A stretch of DNA of 64,000 nt, taken from the NCBI RefSeq assembly GCF_018691265.1, contig NW_024881329.1:5332001-5396000 (forward strand). The letters are read 5' to 3'. Source of the stretch: Tyto alba (lineage: Eukaryota > Chordata > Aves > Strigiformes > Tytonidae). The notes under the pieces are model-generated. The model saw only the letters and a program-made list of their open reading frames with translations. It was not told where the DNA came from and did no database searches. Both the position numbers and the translations under genes were made by a program. Below are positions 55,134-64,000 of the stretch, one piece after another; the first letter of the stretch is position 1; each line of letters starts with the position of its first letter.

Positions 55134-58100
55134 AATTAAAATTTCATTGTAATATACCACTGATTCCATCTCTTAATCTTCCAAATAGGAAGTGTCTCAA
55201 AAAAAATTGAATTTCTCTCCTTGCTGTCTGTTGCGTAAGTGGGTCTGTAAGATTTAAAACAAAATTAATCATTTTCAAATTGTTGAACCCACTGAGTACA
55301 AGTCAGCAGCTTCCCTTTAACTGTTTTATAGAGACATATGCCCCTTGGGATTACTTAGCGAGGAAATACTTTTTTTTTTTTTTTTTAAAGTTTGCTCAAG
55401 GCTAATTTATCCCAAGCATTGAATCTATCCAGCTCTAAGTGCAAAAAGAACTGATTTCCTGACTGCCAACTTAGAGTACTTCAACCAATGCATGTAGAGA
55501 AGAAGGGATTAGTATTTACCAAAAACTAGGGATCCATTTCTTCAGTTATGCTTGTATGCCTATCTTTGTTGTTTTCATAAGACAACTTCTGGCTTTCCAT
55601 TAGTGAGAGGAAAAGAGGAACTGGAATCAATGAGTCAGATCCTTAATCACTATAACTTTACATAGCTTCCTAGTTTTTCTCTTTGAATCTTCAGCTAGCT
55701 GTGCTGTATCAACCTCAGCCCTAGATATCTTAACCGTCAGGTACAGGAGTGATTTGTGAAGCTTTAAGCTTGTATCTCAATCCCTATTTGCTCCACTCGA
55801 GCAGTGGCGAGGGAGGCTTGGTTTCTAAGGGGAATGTTGATGTTTCATTTCAGTTAGCTTAAAAACAGAGCTGGTTTCTTGAAGTGGGGGAATCTGCAAC
55901 ATAAAGGTGAAATTACAACATCTGTCATGCCTTTCTTGAAAAGAGAATGCATTTGTCTGTTGACTCACGCTATTCCTACTAATGGAGGAATAAAAGCAGT
56001 ATTTTTGGAAGGGAGAATATAGATTAGCAGTCTTAGAAGTAGGGATTTGCTGTTGCTTAGGACTGTCAGTTGAGAGTGAGCTGACTATTTCTTTTCATTT
56101 CCTGCTCCATAGCCCTATCCTGCGGTATGGTGATGGGAAGAAAGGTTTGGCTGCCTACATCTGAGCCCTGGAGACAGCCCTGGGAAATGGAAAGCAGAGC
56201 TTGACAGTGACCCTTGCTTCCTGCACCCCTGTGCACAAAGTGCACCTAGCAGGAGCTTGATAGTGTCAGTGGTGGAGGGTTTGTGTCTGTCCTTCCAGAC
56301 GAGGTGGCAACACTCAGGAATTTTCCATTGAAATAGATTTCAGTCAATTCAATTCGCATGTTTTGGAAAATCTGTTTATTATTCCCCTTTGTATTGCTCC
56401 AGAAAATTTCAATTCCATGGAAATATTTTAATCTTCTCTCAGAGAAACAGCAATTGAAGTATAGCACTTCTGTTCAAAATGAATTAGACTTTATATGGTG
56501 GAATTTCAGTGCTTGGTAGGAGCGGTACTGATACTTCCTTTGACTTTTGCTTTTACAGTCTACTTTGAGAGCTCACATTGTCTCCCACAATATACAGCAA
56601 GCTGTTTCATGAGTTGATGCAATCCATATTAGTGAACAGACTCTCTCCCTCAGTTTGGGGCAGAGAAAAATTGCTGTGTTCCAGATTTACCAGGCCCATT
56701 CTCTTTGGATTCTGGGAGAGGAAGATGTGCCTCAAATCTTCCCCACGTTTCTTGGTGTCTACCTTCATTTAGACCTTAAGCATCAGACTAATGAATACAT
56801 CTACTTGCCTTCCTCTCAGGGCAAGAGTAGAAATGACCCAAGAATGCCTTTCTGGTTGTGGTTTGCTTATGTTGCATTGCATTCAATTTTACCAGCGTTG
56901 GCCATAACACCTCTGAAGAGCAGATGGAGAACTGAAAACTGATGAAGAGGAGGAAGCAAAAGGAGCACTGAGAGCAGGAACGTTTTGCTGCCAGATGTAT
57001 TTCCTTCCTCTGGCATTTTATTCAGTGCTGTATAATCATGCCCTTTGTACTAGCAGGGCGGGTGGTGGCAGATGGACTGGTCATGGCTGCACACAAACTA
57101 CAGTTGTTGGTATGTGGCAAGCAGGTTTGCTGTCATGCACTATGACACAGCCAACAGCCAGCCAGCAAACAGTTGGAGGTTGAGATTCTGCACAGCTGTT
57201 GTGAAGAAAAGATAGCATTGAAAACTTCAGAGAAGTAGGTAATTAGTGAGCAAGGGTTATTAAAAAGATCTGAAGAATTATTTCTCTAGCATTTTAATGT
57301 TACTTTCAATTTGCAGTTATCCATTATTTACACTGTTTTTTTCCACTTTTCTGTTTGTTGTGTTTGGCTTTGTTTATGTTCCCAGCTTGAGCCACAAAAT
57401 GGGTATTGCACAAGGCATTGAGAATGAATTTGACCCACTCAGCTGGCATCAAGAAAACTCAGTTAAAACATAGTGTTAAACTTGACAGCGTGCAATATAT
57501 CCCACAACTTCCCAGTAAAGGGTGCCTCCTAAAATCCTCAGAAATAACTGCATTTTATTGGGTTAGAAGCTCCATTAATGTCCCCCAAATCTAGCAGTTT
57601 CAGCATTTTTATGGTGTTAACAATACAGGAGCTGAGCTGCAGAAGTGTTGCTGTAAATTCAGGACTTAAACCATTTCACAAGAATAGAGAATGTATCTAT
57701 TTCCCCTATAAATGTCTGCATTTTTCTCCTTGGATAAGTGTATTGACGTCTTCTCACCTTATTGTTCTTTCTTTCATTTTGATGCTTTGCCCCTGTCCTT
57801 GTTCTGCTACATGATGAACTTTTGCAACTCCCATGGATCAAGATGAGCCCTCACCCTCTGACTGATAAAGCTTCTTCTTGATCATAACCACAGGATTTTA
57901 GTCAAAGGCAAATCTTGACAGCACATAGACGGTTTGGGGGTGGAAGGTGTAAAGGTCTTGTAAATGTGGTAAAAGTTCCACTCAGAGTGAAAATAGTGCT
58001 CTTTTTTTTTTAACCTTTAGGCCAAAGATATGTAATTCCTAGAATGGATATATCATTACTGGAGAAAATGAGAATTGGAGATATTCATCCTAAGCCCTCA

Positions 58101-59516
58101 AAGGTAAAACTGCAGCATGACTTAGAAATTATCTGATCTGGAGAGCAGAATGAGAATAGCTCTTGGGCATTTCTCCTATTCCAAAGGAAGATTAAAGCCA
58201 AATGTTGTTGACAAACCAGTGATTTTCACCAGCTTCCCTGTTCCAAAGAGAGGTTCTTCCTCTAATCTCAATTCTGCCATTGAGTTTCAACCAAGCTGTA
58301 TACTCCCGTTAGTAGAATTGTTGTTATATCTCTTATTAGTCTCACTTATTAATCACTTATTTAAATGTTTGAAAACAATTTAAGAATTTCAGCTGAATAA
58401 TTCTACATAAATTGAGTTTTATCAAAGATTGCATTCATACAACCAATACTTCTTTCTCCCTCTCCTTCCCCCTCTCTTTACAGCACTAGCATTTTTAAAG
58501 GACAGGAAAGTCACAGTGGAAGTATCTAAATGAAAAGAATCACTTAAATAAGGCCCAGATAAAGAAATTAACAACAAAATTGAGTTGCATGCCCTGATCT
58601 TTCTTCCCCTCAGACTGTGTTTCTAACCCAAGTTAGCCTCTCCCCTGTCAAGTCCATCTAGATCAGTTTGAAAGCTACATTATGTTCTCTTCCTTTGTAG
58701 TGTTTAATTTCTGGATTCCTTTTGCATTTTAAAACTGCTCCTAATTTCAGCTTCAACTTTATGATGTCATTAATGAGAAGTGCTCTGTGCAGGGTACATT
58801 TATAACAATTGTCTTTCAAAGGATCTTTTCTCTTGTACCAGAAACTGTCTTTGACATCTTCATTTTTTAATTATTTTTTTTAAACTAATTGTTTCCAGTT
58901 GGAGAATGGCTCTGAATGTTAGATGAAAGGAGGAGCTGCTTGAGGGACAAAGCAAAACGTGTTTTCCTTTACATTAGTTAAGGATCAATCATCAAAAGTT
59001 CTTCTCCATTACAAATCTGCGTCATAAAAAAGCAAATTAGGATAGCAATAGTAATTGTATTAGATTCTTTGAAGTGATGGTATTCCATAGCAACTTCACA
59101 ACCAGTCTAGTCACAGTAGCATTGATCTGTCAGAAATGACTAGCTCTAATTCAACAGGGATCTCCGCTCAGGAAGGAGCAATGATGGTAAGAACAGCACA
59201 AAACATACCCAACTTCTTATGCTTTTCTCAGTGCAAGGCACTGAGGAAGCAATTGTTTTTTAAGAACAGTAGTATTTGTGGAGGAGAAGTAGCTATTGAT
59301 CTTTTGATCATGTTAATTTGAAGCTCATTTATTACCATACACACGGGGGGGGGGAAAGTTCTCTATGCTAGAATGCTGTCCTTTGCAAACAGCCCAGAGT
59401 CGGGGCAGCTGCATCTCCCTGAGCAGAGCTGAGAAAGAAACTGATCCTTAGAGCCTCATGTTTTCCACCAATCCATACTCTGCCCATGTTCCCACACTCT
59501 ATCCTAGTTGTCTAAA
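55134..59516. other. KCNC1: Intronic stretch, no gene recognised
   Basis: AT-leaning noncoding DNA. T17 at 55370-55386 and G10 at 59345-59354 are the main low-complexity landmarks. No exon, RNA gene or mobile element was recognised. Confidence 0.5.
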
Positions 59517-59611
59517 TAAAATAAATAAATAAATAAATAAACAAAACAAAACAAAACAAAAAAAAACCAACCAAACAAAAAAAAAAACATCCAAACAAAC
59601 AAACAAAAAAA
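59517..59611. repeat. A-rich (AAAT)n / (AAAAC)n / (AAAC)n tract
   Basis: The plus strand passes from AAAT units through AAAAC units to A runs and AAAC units over about 95 bp. It is simple-sequence DNA, possibly a decayed poly(A) tail, but no retroelement body was recognised beside it. Confidence 0.93.
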
Positions 59612-62600
59612 GCTTTCAGATTTCCAAAAGACTGAGGCTGTGTGCATTGGTCAGACAGAGTGCATCTCCAGAATAGCAAACTATCGAGCCAACTGCCTTT
59701 TACCTACATATACCTGCAGAAGAGCTACCTGCTACTTTCTTTGACCATCAGTTACAAATCTTTATGCCAGTTTATTTGTACTGTCCTTCTTGCTATGTTT
59801 ATATGTGGGGCAATACCAACATTCGTCCTTGTCCTCATGTGTGAATGTCAAGATGGGGAAAGCAGGGAGGAACTTCTCTATTGCTTATGTGTCTGTGCCA
59901 ACATATTGGACTGGTCCATGACTTTCTGATTTTAATGAGACTGGAACTCAGCCCAGACTCAGTCACTGCAATGAATTCAGATGATTATCCTTTCCTGCAC
60001 ATATTTTATTTTCTGTAACCCAGGAAAGTAGTTTAAATCGCATCCAGTCATGCGACCGAGTAGTTTTATTCACGTGAAAACTTTCTCAGTTAGAGATGGG
60101 TGTGGAGACACCAAGTCTGATTTGTCATTCTTCCCATTTAGATTTTAAAAAAGGAGATTTGGATATTGTGACCCACACCTGCCTTTCTTATGGGTCCTAA
60201 GCTAAGCCTTCATATCTGAACACCGCTGAATTTCAGCAGTTCAAAACTGGAAGTGAGCTTCCTGACAGAAACTCTTCTCCAGCAATACCCTCCCGAAGGT
60301 ATAACAGATCTGCAGCTATTGCTAAGAGCAGTGGATAGAATATTGTCTTAGCATAAAACAAAATGGTTCCTATCAGTTTTACGATCCTTAAAGAATAGCT
60401 AACAATAGGAGTGCAGAACACCTTTTTCCCTTTCAGTGCTGATATGAACTTCCACTATTCTATCTTGGGCTTCTGCTGTTTTCCATTCAGGTTGCATCCC
60501 GTGAGCAGCATTTGGAACACAGAGCAAAAACAAGTAATGACCTGGCAGCAGTGGCTTCATACCAAATAGAAATACCAGGGCATAAACTGAGAGCCTTGTA
60601 TTAGCTCATGCAGTGCTGAACTTCAGTGAGTTAGTCCAATGAAGGAGAGTGAGGAGGGAAAGCTATTTTCTTCCTAATTAAAAAGAAATGCATTGCAAAC
60701 ACTGAAAGCGTAAGGCTGGATCAAGAGACTACAAAATATGTCTTCAATAATGATTTTGTTTTATTACATTGGCAGGGTTTTGAAATCAAATTTCAAGTAA
60801 CTTTGTTGTTTCTGGGTTTATCAAGGTATTCTTAGCTCTACTGGAGCTTGTAATGAACAGTTATTAGACAATCCTGTGTTCCTACGGAGACCTTTCTTCC
60901 AGAGTGATAACCACCTATTTCTCACCATGAAAAGTAAAAAATAAAAGCTGAGGATTCTAGTCAGGGGAGGGTTGGTTTTGTTTTAGGAGGAGAGTGTTGG
61001 GGGGTTGAGTTGTGGATTTTTTTGTTGAGGTCTTTTGGTTTGGGGTTTTTGGTGGGTTTTTTTGAGCATTCACTGCATCATGTTTTCCACCAGCAGTTAT
61101 TTTTCAGATATCTTCAGCAAACAAAAGAAGGTGCAGAGTTATTCCAGAAAATAACTGTCATTAATGCACACGCACACATCCAGCAGAGCTCTCATGATGC
61201 TTGGTTTAAAGACTCATAAAGCTTCACGTCAGTTCCTGAATGCAGTTAAATCAGACCAACTGCTCTGTGAAATCACAAGCCCGGTAATCTTGCTACTGCT
61301 GTCTTTTTTTTTTTTTTTTTTTTTCTTAAAGCCACACAGGGTTTTCACTGTCTTTATTGGGGGGCGAGGGAACAGAGCACACCTTTCTTACAGTGGTGTT
61401 GCTTGTAGCATTGTGTAGCTGCTACCTTCCTGCACTCAGCTGTGGATGCCACAGAACTGCACTGGTAAAATCCTGAAGTCCAGGTTAGTTTCAGCCCTGT
61501 TTCAGTGGACCTTACCATTGCTTAAATTCACAGAAAACTTCTAATATTTAAAGTGCTTAAAAGCCTTAGCTGCTCTAATAATGGGGAAGTTACAGGGGTT
61601 AGTTATTCCCATTTTGTAGCAAGGAAATCAAAGGACAGGAATGAAAATGTCCTGAATTTCTGATCTGGATCACTTCTAAGTGATTTTCTTAAGAGAGCTG
61701 GAGGCAGTCACTGTCAGGATTACATCTGCTACCTACGTACCAACAGTTCATGCAAAACTACATTTGCCAAAAGTTGGGGGGGGGGGTTGTGTTTTGTTTT
61801 GGTTTGTTTTTTTGAAACTGTTACCAGTTATTCATTTGTAAAATCATGTAAGAGAGTACTTACTTAATCTTTGGACTTGAAATACAATCCCTGAATTCTT
61901 GGCTGAGCAGGGCATCATATGCCTGTCCTGCTCATCCTCTTGAAATTACAAGGAAGACTGTATATACTCATAGCTGACAAGTAGCTGCTATTAATATTAA
62001 CAGAAGATTTCTGTTAGTCTTGCTCCACTGATGCTTAATAATTTGAGACTTTTTACATTTTAATTTGCCCAAGCCTTTTGCGAATCTCATGTCCTTAGTA
62101 ATGTATTTGTTGCTGTTGATTGGTCAGTTGTTATCCTAATTTCCGCTAGCTAATTTATTTTACACACAGCAGCGACACAAACCATGTCAATTTGCTGCTT
62201 TTGTGTTTCGTACTGAACTTAGAATAAATATATTTCTATTTTAAAATCTATTTAGGAACACCTTCTTTGGACCTTCTTTTAGTTTTCTCATTCTTATCTC
62301 GAATCGCTTTGCAGCAAATGGGAATTTCATGAAGAGACTTTATCAGACCGGGCTATTAGGTAACCTGGTTTCAGGGCTGCAGACGGACTTGCACAGTTAG
62401 TTTTTACTATTAGGGACAAGGCAACGATATTTCTTCATCATCCTTTCCATGGGGTATTTGACTGGCTGAAATTCTCAGCAGTGTCGGTGTCAATTTTCTT
62501 TTTGCAAAGGGCAATAAGATGAGATCCACAGCGTCTACATCTCTCACTTGGGAAAAAAAATAAATATTTTGGTAAGTTTTTTTGTATTCAGAGACTTCAG

Positions 62601-64000
62601 AAGAAACAGGTATATTTAATGCTTATTGCTTCATTTTTTTTCTATAATTTTCTCTCCTTTATTAATTGGGAATACAAAATGTTTGGAAAATTTTACTGGA
62701 AAGAATACACAGAATAGAGGATACAAGTGTTATAATGTATTGAGACACGAGAAACAGGAATTACTGCCTGCTTTATTCAAGTTTGATCATTTTATCTCTT
62801 TTTTAAAAGGTTCTTTTCTATGAGGTCCTAAGCTCTCAGGTTCCGGTCATCTCCTCTGCCTAACTTCTTATGACTATCAACAGAACCATTTACACTGAAA
62901 GGACTTTTTAGGCAATTAAGTTAAGCATGTGTTTAAAGGCGTTGCCGGTTTAAGATGAAAATGGTCAGCAGCTGTTAGAAACAAGTCCTTAAGCCTTTAT
63001 TAGAATGCATAATTAATCTTCAGACTTGATGAGAAGGGAAATATTAATTGGGTTATTTTCTGCCAGGTCCTAAGTGGCTTCATTTTATCTAAATTGAAGT
63101 AATTAAAAGAGACTAAAAATGTAAAGTTTATGCAGTAGAGAACTGCATGTAGGCAATTCTGGTCCGCCAAGTGACTAGATTTCAAGCAGGAAGAGCATTC
63201 TCTTTGAAATCCAAGAAAATATTACTGGTAGGATATTTCTCTTAATCTTTTTGGAATTCAGTGGTTTTTTTCTTACCTTTTGAATGGCAGGTTTTTCAAG
63301 TTTCCTACCAGATGCTGTTGTTAATTTTAGAGTCCTGATTGGGTTCAAAGTAGGTCTTGGTACTCATGCTACATCAGGCTGGAAGGACTTCTTGCAATTT
63401 GAGTTTGATAAAAATTAAATTCCTGCCAGCTATGATTTGCATGTTAGGGCCGTGCATAAATAAGCATAAATCTCTTATAGTCTTCAATAAAAGTAGGTAT
63501 GCTTCCTTGCAGTTTTAAATGTGGAACCTGGAAGCAAAATTATATTGGTTATGGATTTGAATTTGGAAATAAATGCCAAGCTGCTTTAAAAGTTAAATTA
63601 TTTGGACTTGAGGTTCCACTCCTTTTCTTTCTTTTTTCTGATTAAAGTGATGAAGTAAAAATACCTCATAAGGAAAAGATGATTGCTTAGGCCAACCCAG
63701 TTAATGCACAGTTAATATAACATTGGAATTAATGTAACACTGTGGATTTAAAGTGGTTTAATTGACTTGTAGACCCCACTCCTCACTTCATCCCTCCTCT
63801 GGGGATATCTAGAAAATCTCAGGCTATCCTTAAGGCAGATCATCTTCCTCCATAACAGCCACGTCTCCAAGTCCTTAATGCTAAGTGAAAAAGATTACTT
63901 TGGTTGTACTTAGGAAGTAATTGACTAAAAATATGAAGTAATGATGGAGTATTGAAACATGTATCATGTTTAAATAGCACTCGTATGACTCCAAAGGGAA
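59612..64000. other. KCNC1: Intronic stretch to the window edge, no gene recognised
   Basis: AT-leaning noncoding DNA. Landmarks are a T/G-rich patch (about 60970-61065), T21 (61304-61324) and G11 followed by TTTTG units (61776-61802). No T1-domain exon or CpG island appears before the right edge. Confidence 0.5.
61304..61324. repeat. T21 homopolymer
   Basis: Twenty-one T in a row on the plus strand. Runs of similar length (19-20) occur at 2311-2329, 22522-22541, 29907-29926 and, as A, 51280-51299. None has a recognisable retroelement body beside it. Confidence 0.95.

Overview
This window is vertebrate, most likely avian, nuclear DNA. The repeats are CR1 LINE fragments, the usual dispersed repeat of birds and other sauropsids. 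I recognised no Alu, L1 or other mammalian repeat. Genes are split by introns, and most of the sequence is single-copy, AT-leaning intronic DNA with simple repeats. Nothing here is bacterial, and there is no operon, CRISPR array or phage.

I can defend one protein-coding feature: a large internal exon on the minus strand (10032 down to 9067). It encodes S1 to S6, the pore and the start of the C-terminus of a Kv3-type voltage-gated potassium channel. The S1-S2 loop, the C-terminal region after S6 and the ending [10 protein letters not shown] identify it as KCNC1 (Kv3.1). The exon has a good 3' splice site (AG at 10034-10033). It also has an internal 5' splice site (GT at 9098-9097) that would give Kv3.1b; reading through that site gives the short Kv3.1a C-terminus and a stop at 9069-9067.

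Layout. 1-9066: sequence downstream of the exon (Kv3.1a 3' UTR and/or the next intron), with one CR1 copy at about 2896-3325, a palindrome at 8058-8098, and no recognisable Kv3.1b exon 3 or 4. 9067-10032: the KCNC1 core exon. 10033-64000: about 54 kb of upstream intron without a recognisable exon. The exon carrying the start codon and T1 tetramerisation domain is therefore not visible and must lie beyond the right edge or be missing. This intron holds CR1 fragments (about 10963-11333, 11982-12132, 18286-18540, 47146-47403), a TATC microsatellite (14743-14839), an uninterrupted 99-bp AAGGG array (47672-47770), an abrupt AT-rich to GC-richer switch (21189-22045), and many homopolymer and AAAC-type tracts.

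I found no convincing new biological system. The points most worth following up are the Kv3.1a/Kv3.1b splice choice, the AAGGG array, the palindrome that a Kv3.1a 3' UTR could contain, and a few intronic segments of unusual composition.
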